From: Larix kaempferi | Taxonomy: Eukaryota > Streptophyta > Pinopsida > Pinales > Pinaceae | Direction of reading: 5' to 3' | DNA: 64,000 nt | Assembly (NCBI GenBank): GCA_027924585.1 | Contig: BSBM01001719.1 | Coordinates: forward strand, 32,594,001 to 32,658,000 | Part shown: piece by piece, positions 36,954 to 47,913 of the stretch | Layout: every line of letters begins with the position of its first letter | How positions within the stretch are numbered: position 1 is the first letter of the stretch | Position numbers and translations under genes: made by a program | The notes under the pieces: generated by a model | What the model saw: only the letters and a program-made list of their open reading frames with translations | Told to the model about the DNA's origin: nothing | The model's database searches: none

Positions 36954-38036
36954 TCAAATGTATGGAGGTATATTCCGCTTGGGAAGAAGTAGATCATGCT
37001 CCAAGAACATGTGCTTGAATTCTCCTTCAGTGGATGCAAGCAAATCTGGAAGCTCTTTGAGCTTGCTCTTGAATTTAACAGATCCATGAATATGCAAACC
37101 ATTCTGGAACTTAAAATTTTCAGCTCCAATCAGATCTAATTTGTATCGAAACTGAACCTTCAAATCATGGGAAGTTAAATCAGCTCCAAGAAAATTTGCC
37201 AATGTGATGGCAATGTCTCCATCTTCAATGAGACTTTGAGGACATGCGCTAGTCATCCTATAGGAATGGGTAGAAAGCATGAGATCACAATAGTTAAGTT
37301 CAAATAGAGAACTCTTGAAATCTGAAATAGCCTCCAAATCATTAAGCATATCAGCATATTGCACACCATTAGCTTGTGATGTATGCACATAATCATTAAA
37401 AACTAGCTTATCATTCTCAAGATCAAAATATAACTGTGAATGGATGGAAACTTTTTCAACAATGGTAGTTCTATTAGTTGATCTTTCTTCATTATCAACA
37501 GCCACATATGAAGGACAGAGATCTGATTTCTCAACTTCTAGAGCCATAGAAGAAGTCTCTTCAATTATTGTTTCATGGAAAGAAGCATTTGAATCAGGAA
37601 GATCATCATCAACATGAATTGATTGTGAAGAAATTTCTGCAATTTCTTTTTCTTCGAGAACAACTTCTTCAGAGATGGTTGAGGCCAAGATGGGAGGAGG
37701 AAGAACATATGAGGAGGTGTCAGAATTTCTCTCCATATTGCTGATATGACCCTCATTGTGCTTGCCAAGGACTCTATCCAATTTGGTCCATAGATCCTTT
37801 GGGTATTCAACAGAATCAATAAGGTAGTGCATGCATGGAGAAAAAGCTAGACACATGGCTCCAAATGCTCTATCACAATCATTTAGCCAACCATATTTAT
37901 CTTTTGAGTATTCAGGATCTGCAACAGCTCCAATAGACACATCAAAGAGATCTTGACTCTTCAGATATGCGCTTATCTTTGGCTTCCATTCATCATAGTT
38001 GAATGGTGTAAGAAGAGGAACTGAAATCGAACCCAT
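36954..38036 (-). CDS. Gag-like protein of G, 360 aa, intact frame
   Basis: Starts MGSISVPLLTPFNYDEWK at 38036 and stops at 36954. Residues ~10-110 resemble the copia Gag (UBN2-like) fold: FNYDEWKPKISAYLKSQDLF, LNDCDRAFGAMCLAFS and YPKDLWTKLDRVLGKHNE. From ~115 on is an acidic, Ser/Glu-rich segment, then a hydrophobic-patterned region (DLENDKLVFNDYVHTS, ITLANFLGADLTSHDLKV) that I do not recognise. No CCHC zinc knuckle is present, unlike normal copia Gag. The same protein, with about 20 substitutions plus a frameshift, is in the second unit. Function beyond particle formation cannot be inferred; the C-terminal half could be a captured host segment. Confidence 0.75.
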   Translation of the reverse strand: MGSISVPLLTPFNYDEWKPKISAYLKSQDLFDVSIGAVADPEYSKDKYGWLNDCDRAFGAMCLAFSPCMHYLIDSVEYPKDLWTKLDRVLGKHNEGHISNMERNSDTSSYVLPPPILASTISEEVVLEEKEIAEISSQSIHVDDDLPDSNASFHETIIEETSSMALEVEKSDLCPSYVAVDNEERSTNRTTIVEKVSIHSQLYFDLENDKLVFNDYVHTSQANGVQYADMLNDLEAISDFKSSLFELNYCDLMLSTHSYRMTSACPQSLIEDGDIAITLANFLGADLTSHDLKVQFRYKLDLIGAENFKFQNGLHIHGSVKFKSKLKELPDLLASTEGEFKHMFLEHDLLLPKRNIPPYI

Positions 38037-38308
38037 GAAGGTTTACCTGCAAAACAATTTTGAAACTTATATTGGAAGGCTCATCTCATGAAGCTATGAT
38101 CTCCCTAAGCTCTGATATCTGATGTGGCTGATACATGGCAGCCTGAAATTAACTTGTGGACTGATTTTGATACACTTCTGGATGCTTAAATGCGCCCTGC
38201 AGAGAATAGAATTCACCCGGTGAATTGATCAATGCACCCTTCCTGAGACTGTTGGATCTTGCAAGACAATCAATAGATGAAAGGAATAGCTTGATGGATC
38301 TGATTCCA

Positions 38309-38993
38309 TGTGGAAATCAGATCACATCCAAGAACTCTCCAAGAAATTACACTCTTTCTCACACAAATGGTCAAAGGCACAAAAATAATGCACAAGAATA
38401 GATTTATGTATTACTTCTCATGAATACTAATTACATCAGCCTACATATGAATATGGTAGGCTATTATTAAATAACATTACAGCAATAATTTGAATGGCTA
38501 AAGATGCCAAAAGAATCTCCTAATCATCAAACTTTCTAAAACTGCCCATCCCCCCTAGGTGGCAAGTTGGCTTTCCAAATCTGCTCAAAAGCCCACGAAT
38601 TGCTAAATTAGTGAGATGAATGCTAAATATAGGTAAAAGCAATGCCAAATACAAAATTTGAGTGGAAATGGTGTTAAGGAAAGTTTTTGGTGTAAAAAAC
38701 ACTTTCCTAGGTTGACTAGCTCTTTCCTTTGGGGGAAAAAGCAGTAAAAGCGGTAGCTTTCTTCACAAATGCGCCCTCCTTCCTAAATCTTATCCAGAAT
38801 TCTTTAGGAATGCGCCCAAGTGGCCTAGGAGTCTTGTAGAACACACCTTGCATGGAATCTTATCCTCCCATATTGCCTTGTGGGCCACACAATGGCAATT
38901 TCCTCAATTATTACATAGAATTAACCAACAAGTGATTAATTAATGAATCTTATGTAATTAAATAAATGGTAGGAAGGCTTAATTATTTCAACA
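38309..38993 (-). repeat. LTR 2 of G (middle)
   Basis: 685 bp, shared by the two internal units. The adjacent PBS (38297-38308) reads GATCTGATTCCA on the plus strand, a mutated tRNA-Met site. Confidence 0.9.
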
Positions 38994-39201
38994 CCCCCTC
39001 TTAAGTCTGACTTAAATGAACTAAATATCAGAAAATAAAATACTAAGGGCCGAGTAATAAGACTTGGTCACCCTGTACAGTATTGCCAGTCCAAAAAAGC
39101 AAGGATAGAAGGAAAACCTCATGGGAAAAACCTTCCCTCAAAATGGACATGTGCACACCAAAAATTGTTGCTGCTCCAAATGCAAGTAGGTGTGAACTTG
39201 G

Positions 39202-40304
39202 TCAAATGTCTGGAGGTATATTCCGCTTGGGAAGAATTGGATCATGCTCCAAGAACATGTGCTTGAATTTTCCTTCAGTGGATGCAAGCAAATCTGGAAG
39301 CTCTTTGAGCTTGCTCTTGAACTGAACATATTCATGAATATGCAGACCATTCTGGAACTTAAAATTTTCAACTCCAATCAGATCTGATTTGTCTCGAAAC
39401 TGAACCTTCAAATCATGGGAAGTTAAATCAGCTCCAAGAAAATATGCCAATGTGATGGCAATGTCTCCATCTTTAATGAGACTTTGAGGACATGCGCTAG
39501 TCATCCTGTAGGAATGGGTAGAAAGCATGAGATCACAATAGTTGAGTTCAAATAGAGCACTCTTGAAATCTGAAATAGCCTCCAAATCATTCAACATATC
39601 AGCATATTGCACACCATTAGCTTGTGATGTATGCACATAATCATTAAAAACTAGCTTATCATTCTCAAGATCAAAATATAACTGTGAATGGATGGAAACT
39701 TTTTCAACAATGGTAGTTCTATTAGTTGATCTTTCTTCATTATCAACAGCCACATATGAAGGAGAGAGATCTGATTTCTCAACTTTTAGAGCCATAGAAG
39801 AAGTCTCTTCAATTACTGCTTCATGGCAAGAAGCATTTGAATCAGGAAGATCATCATCAACGTGAACTGATTGTGAAGAAATTTCTGCAATTTCTTTTTC
39901 TTCGAGAACAACTTCTTCAGAGATGGTTGAGGCCAAAACGGGAGGAGGAAGAACATATAAGGAGGTGTCAGAATTGCTCTCCATATTGCTGATATGACCC
40001 TCATTGTGCTTGCCAAGGACTCTACCAATTTGGTCCATAGATCCTTTGGGTATTCAGTAGAATCAATAAGGTAGTGCATGCATGAAGAAAAAGCTAGACA
40101 CATGGCTCCAAATGCTCTATCACAATCATTTAGCCAACCATATTTCTCTTTTGAGTATTCAGGCTCTGCAACAGCTCCAATAGACACATCAAAGAGATCT
40201 TGACTCTTCAAATATGCGCTTATCTTTGGCTTCCATTCATCATAGTTGAATGGTGTAAGAAGAGGAACTGAAATCGAACCCATGAAGTTGTACCTGCAAA
40301 ACAA
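39202..40304 (-). pseudogene. Second Gag-like frame of G, frameshifted
   Basis: Two overlapping frames (39813-40304 with the N-terminus and 39202-40038 with the rest) correspond to the intact protein at 36954-38036. A single missing base near 40024 (CTCTACCAAT against CTCTATCCAAT in the first unit) causes the shift. Outside it the proteins are about 93% identical by eye. Confidence 0.85.
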
Positions 40305-40543
40305 TTTTGAAACTTATATTGGAAGGCTCGTCTCATGAAGCTATGAGCTCCCTAAGCTCTGATATCTGATGTGGCTGATCCATGGCAGCCTGAAATTAAA
40401 TTGTGGACTGATTTTGATACACTTCTGGATGCTTAAATACGCCCTACAGAGAATAGAATTCACCCGGTGAATTGATCAATGCACCCTTCCTGAGACTGTT
40501 GGATCCTGCAAGACAATCAATAGATGAAAGGAATAGCTTGATG

Positions 40544-40555
40544 GCTCTGATACCA
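40544..40555 (-). other. Primer-binding site of G
   Basis: The minus strand reads TGGTATCAGAGC, abutting LTR 3, which marks LTR 3 as the 5' LTR. Confidence 0.9.
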
Positions 40556-41227
40556 TGTGGAAATCAGATCACATCCAAGAACTCTCCAAGAAATTACACT
40601 CTCTCATATGAAAAATCTCACACAACTAGTCAAAGGCACAAAAATAATGCACAAGAATAGATTTATGTATTACTTCTCATCAATAATAATTACATTAGCC
40701 TACATATGAATGTTGTAGGTTGTTATTAAATAACATTACAACAATAATTCGAATGGCTAAAGATGCCAAAAGAATCTCCTAATCATCAGACTTTCTAAAA
40801 CTGCCCATCCCCCATAGGTGGCAAGTTGGCTTTCCAAATCTGCTCAAAAGCTCACGAATTGCTAAATTAGTGAGTTGAAGGTGAAATATAGGTAAAAGAA
40901 ATGCCAAATACAAAATTTGAGTGGAAATGGTTTTAAGGAAAGTTTTTGGTGTAAAAAACATTTTCCTAGGTTGACTAGCTCTTTCCTTTGGGGGAAAAAG
41001 CAGTAAAAGCGGCAGCTTTCTTCACAAATGCGCCCTCCTTCCTAAATCTTATCCAGAATTATTTAGGAATGCGCCCAAGTGGCCTAGGAGTCTTCTAGAA
41101 CACACCTTGCATGGTGGGCCACACAATGGCAATTTCCTCAATTATTACATAGAATTAACCAACAAGTGATTATTTAATGAATCTTATGTAATTAAATAAA
41201 TGGTAGGAAGGCTTAATTATTCCAACA
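40556..41227 (-). repeat. LTR 3 of G (5')
   Basis: 672 bp; it lacks a ~26-bp segment after TTGCATGG (about 41114) that LTRs 1 and 2 retain. Confidence 0.9.
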
Positions 41228-41232
41228 AATGA

Positions 41233-42163
41233 ATGTAAGGTATGTCAGCAAAACAAATCTGAACTCACATGCTCAGTTGGTTTATTGCAACCATTTCCCA
41301 TTCCGGAACAAAAATGGGAGAGTATCTCAATGGACTTCATCTCATTTCTTTGTTGTTACATCATCTTTTAGTGATGCAAAAGTGGCTGATGTTTTTTTTA
41401 AAGAAATCTTCAGATTGCATGGGCTCCCTAAGAGCATTGTAAGTGATAGAGATAGCAGATTCATGGGTGATTTTTGGCAAGAAATTTTCAGATTGGTGGG
41501 CACTCAATTGACTCCAAGCACAAGCTATCATCCACAAACCGATAGCCAAATAGAAAGGGTGAATCAATGGTTGGAAGGGTACCTAAGGAACTATGTGGGA
41601 GAGCAACAAAAAGCATGGGTAAAATGGCTACACTTGGGTGAGTTTTGCTACAACACCACTTTTCATATGTCAATAGGAATGTCTCCTTTCAAAGCATTAT
41701 ATGGTTATGAAGCACTCACCTTTGTTGAGCATATATTTGGTGATAGTAGAGCCCCAAAAGCTAAAGATTGGGTGGAAGAGAGACAATAAATTTTAAAGCT
41801 TTTGAAAGACAACTTGCAGGTTCCCAAAATCAACAAAAACAATATGCAGATCAACATAGGGAAGAAAGGAACTTTCAAATCAATGATTTGGTATATTTGA
41901 GGTTGCAGCCATATAAACAAACATCTTTGAAAAAGAAGGGAGCAGAGAAGCTAAAACCAAGATACTATGGCCCATACAAGGTAGTTCGGAAGGTTGGGGA
42001 GGTAGCATATGAGTTAGAACTCCCGGAAGGAAGTAAAATCCACAATGGATTTCATGTTTCATGTCTCAAGAAGGCTATTTGTCAGCAAATTGTCATTTCA
42101 GAAACACTTCCTTCTTTAGATGATGAAGGTCAGCTCATACTTGTTCCAGAAAAAAAAATTTGA
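41233..42163 (+). pseudogene. Integrase (E), after G
   Basis: Resumes with ECKVCQQNK, the CC half of the zinc module whose HH half is left of G. About 75 bp after SMDFI are deleted (near 41342) compared with D, removing part of the core and shifting the frame. Then come VSDRDSRFMG, TDSQIERVNQW, FCYNTTFHMSIGMSPF, a stop at about 41787 and the GPY module [14 protein letters not shown]. The frame ends at 42163 just before the chromodomain. Confidence 0.88.
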
Positions 42164-42341
42164 AGGCAAGGGAAAGAAGATTAAGAGCAGAACTATCAAA
42201 GAGTACTTGGTACAATGGAAGGATCTCCCCAGTGAAGATGCCACATGGGAAGAGGAACAAATTTTGCAACATCCAAATCTGAAATTGCTTGAGGACAAGC
42301 AATCTTGGGTGGGGAGGACTGTAATGTCCTCATTCAAATAA
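42120..42341 (+). pseudogene. Chromodomain tail (E)
   Basis: A frame overlapping the integrase end carries KEYLVQWKDLPSED, TWEEEQILQHPNL and SWVGRTVMSSFK. One chromodomain only. Its stop lies inside the 3' LTR, so coding crosses the polypurine tract (42305-42319) and the LTR start at 42320. Confidence 0.85.
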
Positions 42342-44084
42342 ATTCATGACATGAAAATTCCACCAATCCTACTAGTTCCCTAGGTTGGATGGAGACATTG
42401 GTATTTGCAATAAGGGAGCTAATAAATTATGTTTAGACATTATAATGGCATAAATATTTAATAAAGAAGTTAAATAAATAAATACAAGGGAAAATCAAAG
42501 TGGCAATTAATCATGAAGACACATGGAGGATGTGGGACCCACACAAGCTAGATTTTCTATGCCACGTGGCATCCTCCTCTTGTCAATTCGAATCCATAAG
42601 AAGTACAACATTCTTGGGATGATTTGGAAGGATCGTACACTTGGAAATATGCATCGTAGGTCGAATTGGGATGGAAGTGTAACTCCCATGGAAGAGGAAG
42701 AGTCAAATGAGAAGGTTCTTGGACACTTGGGCTAGATTCCCTAACCTCTATGACAACAATGATGAAGATGCTATGACACCTATGACAAATTTCAGACCTG
42801 ATTGCTGACATCTAACCAATATGACATATCAGGCCTAAAAATAGCCTCGAAGGGAGTGCTCATGGGAGTTAGAGAAGCTCAAGAAATTCCTACTCGAATT
42901 GGTGGAAGGCTAGGAAGTGGAAGACACGTGGCAAATCTTGAATCCCTCCCTAATTCGAATTGGATTGGAGTCTATGGATGGAATTCGAACTTTAGAAGGA
43001 TAAGGATGTTTATAAAATACGTGGGTCAAGTAAGAGAGGGGATTTTGATCATTTTCAGAATTTGCATTTGAGAGGAGAGATAGTGGAGTACTACTCTACT
43101 TGCCTTAGCACCAATTTCGAGGGTGAAAGATTCCCATCCTAGTTGGTAATTGGAAATTCCATTTAGACCTTTCATTTGGAGCTTCAATGGAGTCTTATGT
43201 TGCACGTTCAAGATACAGGGCAGTTTGTGGTCACTTCTAGTTCATCTTATTTCTCCAACCATTTCCAGTTTTATCAACATATTCATGATCCTTGAGGTGG
43301 GGCACACTTGATGAGATGTTGTTATCTTTGTGGGAGATTCTAATGCCCCATTATCTTATCATCTAATGAAAATTATCTTTTATTCATATTCAGAATATAT
43401 TCAAGTTGAGAATCCAAGTGGAACTATGTAAATCGGATCATTAATGAGCAAATGGTGCCCTTTTCCTCACTATGTTGATGTATGCCAATGATATGCTGAT
43501 ATGTTCGAATGGACAAGTGAACCACTGATGAATTAATGATGTATGGACTTTTAATAATGTGTTATACAAGTTTCATGTTTAGTTTATAATCTTTTGGAGT
43601 CATATTATTCAATTTCATAGCATTTGGAGAAGATTGCATATCATTTCCCCCAAGGACGAAACTAGTCTTTTTGTGTCTGATATGAGAGGGTTGTAGCAGA
43701 CTTAATAAAATGAATGGTGCTTCATATTATACCATATTGATGTCCCATAAATAACCTCTGATTCTTTTATGAAATTTGAGAGGGTCACATAGCATTTGGA
43801 GAGTCATTTCCAGCATCTACCCATAGGGGAATTGAACCCCAAATTGCTAGTCTAATCCCCTACCTTGACTAGAATTAAAAGGAGAGTTGCAGAATAATTT
43901 TGAAGAATATAAAGCATATATGAAACTCATAATCATGTTCTAATATCATCCATACACCTTCTGTAACAATTTGGGAGCATTTGGAGTCATTTGGAGACCA
44001 AGAAACCAATACTAGTTAAGGGTCGAACTAGTGGAAAATTTGAAATTTTCACCATTTTAATAAATTTCTAAAAAGGACATTACA
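42320..44084 (+). repeat. 3' LTR of E
   Basis: 1765 bp, TGTAATGTCC...GGACATTACA, directly followed by the second CCAAT. It is the uninterrupted copy that shows how D split the 5' LTR. The small hairpin GGGGAATTGAACCCC is at 43826-43840. Confidence 0.92.
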
Positions 44085-44089
44085 CCAAT

Positions 44090-45154
44090 GCTCCAGCCAC
44101 ATTTCAGTCATGCAAGAATCAAATATTTAGCAAGTAGCTCTGTAATTTTGTTTTGGTTTTCTTTCATGACATTTTGATTTATAGTAAAACATGGGAGGAA
44201 CACTTGCACCATCTAGAAGTTGTCTTGAAAATTTTGCATAAACAATCTTTGTTTGCTAAGGTCTCCAAGTGTGAATTTGGGTTGAAATAAGTTTTATATC
44301 TTGGGAACATCATTGGGAAAGATGGAGCGAAGGTTCACTTGGAAAAAATAAGAGCAATTATTGAATGGCCATCACCCAAAAACATCATAGCATTGAGAGG
44401 CTTCATTGGAATATGCACTTACTATAGAAAGCTTGTGAAGGGGTTTTCCAAATTGATTGCTCCACTTACTGATTTGAAAAAGAAAGATGCTTTCAAATGG
44501 GATAAAGAGGCTAAAAAGTATTTCCAAAAAATGAAAGATGTAATGAGTAGTTGTCCAGTACTTGCATTATCTGATTTTTCTAAACCATTTGTCTTGGAAT
44601 GTGATGCATCAGGAGAAGGGATAGGGGCGGTCCTAAAGAAAAATTAACACACCATAGATTTTGAGAGCAGAAAGTTGAATCCACATGAGAAGATATACTC
44701 CATTTATGAAAACTAAATGCTATCCATCATGCATACCTTGGCCAAGTTTAGACAATACTTGGTGGGAAACAAGTTTGTAGTCAAAACTGATCATAACATT
44801 TTGAAGCATTTTCTCACACAAAAGGACCTCAATGAAAGGCAACAAAAGTGGGTAATCAAAGTCCAAGATTTTCATTTTGACATTGAATATGTTAATGGGA
44901 AGAATAATATTGTAGCAGATGCATTATCTAGAAGACCATCATTTTCTCTTATGGACATTTCAAAAGATTGGAAAAATATGCTAATAATTGAATATGCCAA
45001 AGATAGTTTTTCTTGTGATGTGTTAGATGGGGTCAAAGGTGATGATAGGTACAAGATTTTGGATGGTATAATCCACTATAAGGATAGAATATACTTGGTT
45101 CATGGTTCAAATCTCAAGCACAAGATTTTGAAGGAGCTCGTGATTCTCCTTTAG
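44090..45154 (+). pseudogene. RT palm to RNase H (C), after E
   Basis: Continues C: PATFQSCKNQIF, a stop, LVFFHDILIYS (the first Asp of the catalytic pair is His), CEFGLK with a stop, then 44339-44647 with IRAIIEWPSPKNI, TYYRKLVKGF and LECDASGEGIGAVL. After stops come 44717-45154 with VVKTDHNILKHFL and NNIVADALSRRPS. Confidence 0.88.
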
Positions 45155-46401
45155 CAGGCTATCCTGGTTTTTTCAAAACATATAGGCAATTAAGGGAGAG
45201 GTTCTTTTGGAAAGGGATGAAAGAAGATGTTCTAAAATATGTGAATGAATGCAAGTTATGTAAGCAAAACAAATCTGAACATACACGTCCTGCTGGTCTA
45301 TTGCAACCATTGCCCATTCAATAAAAATGGGAAAGTGTCTCCATGGATTTCATCACAAGTTTGCCCAAGGATTTGGGTAAGGATTGCATTTATGTTGTGG
45401 TGGATAGAATCACCAAATTTTCTCATTTATTTGCTATTACATCATCTTTTACTGCTGCATAAGTGGCTGAACTATTCTTTAAAGAAATTTTCAGATTGCA
45501 TGGACTTCCCAAGAAAATTGTGAGTGATAGAGCTAGCAAATTTATGAGTTCCTTTTGGCAAGAACTTTTCAATTTGGTGGGAACTCAATTGACTCCAAGC
45601 ACAAGCTATCATCCTCAAACTGATATCCAAACAGAGAGAGTGAATCGATGGTTGGAAGGGTACTTGAGGAACTATGTTGGTGAGCAGCAGAAAACATGGG
45701 TGAAATGGCTACACTTGGGTGATTTTTGCTACAACACTACTTTTCACATGTCCATTAGCATGTATCCTTTCAAAGCACTTTATGGTTATGAAGCACTCAC
45801 ATTTGTTGAGCACATATTTGGTGATACTAGAACCCCAAAATCCAAGGATTAGGTCGAGGAAAGTCAAGAGATTTTGAAACTTCTAAAAGACAATTTGCAT
45901 TTTGCCCAAAATCAATAGAAAGAGTATGTGGATCAACATAGGGTGGAAAGAACTTTTCAAATGAATGATTTGGTCTATTTGAGGCTACAGCCATATAAAC
46001 AAACATTCTTGAAGGTGAAAGGATCAAAAAATCTCAAACCAAGATATTATGGTCCATATAAGGTAGTTTGAAAAATTGGAGAGGTGGCTTATGAGTTGGA
46101 ACTTCCAGAAGGAAGCAAAATCCACAGTGTATTTCATGTTTCATGCCTTAAGAAGGCTATTGGTTAGCAAATATATGTTTGAGAAACCATCCCTCCATTA
46201 GATGATGAAGGAGAACTCATACTTATTCCAGAAAAAAAATTTGAAGACAAGAGAAAGGAAATTGAGGAGCAGAACCATAAGGGAATATTTGGTACAATGG
46301 AAAGATTTGCCAAGTGAGGATGCCACATAGGAGGAGGAACAAATTTTGTAGCATCTTAATTTGGAATTGCTTGAGGGCAAGCAATATTGGGTGGGGAGTA
46401 T
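45155..46401 (+). pseudogene. Integrase and chromodomain (C)
   Basis: Zinc module NECKLCKQNK; core pieces [21 protein letters not shown] (second catalytic Asp unaffected in SD, neighbouring D changed to A) and TDIQTERVNRW in 45463-45852. A stop follows at about 45850, then YYGPYKVV and a single chromodomain (REYLVQWKDLPSED) with two further stops at 46240-46400. Only one chromodomain, so the duplication in B is not shared. Confidence 0.87.
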
Positions 46402-46494
46402 TGTAATGTCCTCATTCAAATAAATCTCAAAAAGAGAAAATTCCACCAATCTACTAGTTTCCTAGGTTGGGGTGGAAACATTAGATTTGGAATA
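46402..46494 (+). repeat. 3' LTR of C, first ~90 bp
   Basis: Nearly identical to the start of the LTR at 11965 (CATTCAAATAAATCTCAAAA and following), then cut at GAATA where H begins. The rest should lie beyond the right edge. Confidence 0.88.
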
Positions 46495-46866
46495 TGTTAG
46501 GAACCTGTGTCAACCCTTCTCTTTACTATGTTAGTATATTGTTGTTCGACGCATATGCTTTGTAAGTTGTCCCGTAGTACTTGTTGATCCGTAGTTTATA
46601 TTAACCCATAGTATTGGACGCATATGCTTTGTAAGTCGTCTCGTAGTATTATATGTCCCATGGTTTTGACTCATAGTATTGGGCATAGACTTAGTATATA
46701 AGTGTGTGTTGAGGTCATTGAAGGCACCATGAAGTTAATTGTATTGAGCTTTCTCCAAGGAGGTTGCCCCCTCGAAGTGGCCCGTGATCAATATAAAAAT
46801 GATTATGTTCTATTATTTCTGATATCTCATGTATTTGCATTAATTAATTATTGCAGGTTCATCACA
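46495..46866 (+). repeat. 5' LTR of H
   Basis: Begins TGTTAGGAACC and ends ATCACA two bases before the PBS (an alternative end is ATTGCA at 46855). It contains a 69-bp tandem duplication with landmark GACGCATATGCTTTGTAAG at 46548 and 46617, upstream of a TATA box TATATAAG at 46695-46702. Confidence 0.75.
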
Positions 46867-46868
46867 TC

Positions 46869-46880
46869 TGGTATCAAAGC
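46869..46880 (+). other. Primer-binding site of H
   Basis: TGGTATCAAAGC, one mismatch from the tRNA-Met PBS consensus. Confidence 0.85.
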
Positions 46881-47913
46881 ACTTTCTTGGGCTCGCTGGG
46901 TGAAATTTCTGCCAAATTTTTTTTTCCGCATCTGTTGTAGGTTCGGATTTGGGAATAATCCCTATCCGCTTAACTGTGGGAATTACTTGGGCATAAGCCC
47001 TAAAACTCATTGTGAGGAGTACCATAGGAACCCTGAAGTAGTTGGCCCATTGAGAGGACCTGCCAATGAAAAGGGCAATGACCCCTACCTGATTGACTAG
47101 TTCCCACCCGTGAGGTAAACCAAGAGTTGTCGTTTGTGGCAAAGCGGTTATCAGTTTTACCTGAGCCGTGGAGTGAGGGGTACTGCCCCAATACGCAAGC
47201 CGTCAGACAGCATTGGTGGCCGAGTGAAACCCCTAAACTGTTAGGAAGCCGCACATACCTGGGGTCCATATCTATTTTTAGTTGAACTGTTGCCGATCAC
47301 TTCCGCTCCAGATCCAGCCGTTTCAGATCTATTCTGAAAGTCGTTCCAGATCCAGTCACCGTTTAAGATCCAGCCGTTTTCGATCCCTTCCGCGCCGTTG
47401 CAAATCCATCTGTTGTGGATCCCTTCCGCGCCGTTGTTGCCGATCCATTTCTGGAAAAATAAAAAAAATAAAAAAAGAGGTTTTTTCTCCATATCTCCCT
47501 TGTTTTCACTCTGTTTCCCTTGAAATTTTCGGGGAACCCCTGTCATTCCATTCTGCATCTTTCATTCCTGAGGACCCTATCCCCAATTCCCCTTCCCAAA
47601 GCCCGAAATCTCACATTTGTCTATTTTTAGGGTTTCCATAACTTCCTCAAATTTCACCCAATCACCTTCAAATTTTACCATAGAATTCCTTTCTGAATTC
47701 TGCTTCTTTGTCCCTCTCTGCCAAATTTTCTCATTCTATCACCCCGCTTCTGAACTCCCCCCTTTTTGCCTTCTTGTCCTTTCGACAATGTCCAAAATCT
47801 AGTCAAACCCCAATTACCCATCAGATTGTTTCCCCAATCCAAATTTCGCTTTACTAAATCAGCTTCTGTTTGTGTTTTTCTACCCATTCCACCAAAAAAA
47901 AAAAAACCTGGTT
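46881..47913 (+). other. Leader of H
   Basis: About 1 kb between PBS and gag. The imperfect repeats around GATCCAGCCGTTT and GATCCCTTCCGCGCCGTTG (47320-47450) are the only structure seen. Open frames here have no domain signal. Confidence 0.6.

Larger units (their letters stand above)
36063..41227 (-). mobile_element. Gag-only LTR element G, tandem LTR-int-LTR-int-LTR
   Basis: Three LTR copies (36063-36745, 38309-38993, 40556-41227) alternate with two 1.56-kb internal regions. The array is flanked by AATGA (36058-36062 and 41228-41232), and E's integrase is continuous without it. Each internal region has one long minus-strand reading frame with a copia-type Gag N-terminus and nothing resembling protease, integrase, RT or RNase H. 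This fits non-autonomous TR-GAG-type elements (terminal repeats plus gag). Confidence 0.9.
16204..44084 (+). mobile_element. Chromovirus E, 27.9 kb with three nested insertions
   Basis: Starts TGTAATGTCC and ends GGACATTACA, flanked by CCAAT on both sides. The 5' LTR (16204-17357 plus 25690-26308) is split by D. PBS at 26311; gag 26355-27091 plus 33243-33785, split by F; protease, RT and RNase H to 36062; integrase resumes at 41233 after G; chromodomain to 42341; 3' LTR 42320-44084. Subtracting D, F and G with one TSD each leaves about 8.23 kb, close to D's 8.33 kb. By eye the two LTRs are about 90% identical over their last 400 bp, so E is old. Confidence 0.92.
11965..46494 (+). mobile_element. 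Chromovirus C, split by E (internal 13746-16203 and 44090-46401)
   Basis: The RT frame stops being RT after FGLTN at 16203 and resumes with PATFQSC at 44090. The CCAAT pentamer is present at both breakpoints (16199-16203 and 44085-44089), so the 27.9 kb between is a later insertion. With it removed, C has 5' LTR, PBS, gag, protease, RT, RNase H, integrase, chromodomain and 3' LTR start in order. The 3' LTR is cut by H after about 90 bp. Confidence 0.9.

Noticed and set aside
47282-47641. 119-residue Arg/Ser-rich frame in H's leader
   Set aside because: Compositionally driven by imperfect GATCC..CCGTT repeats; no domain, and it lies upstream of gag.
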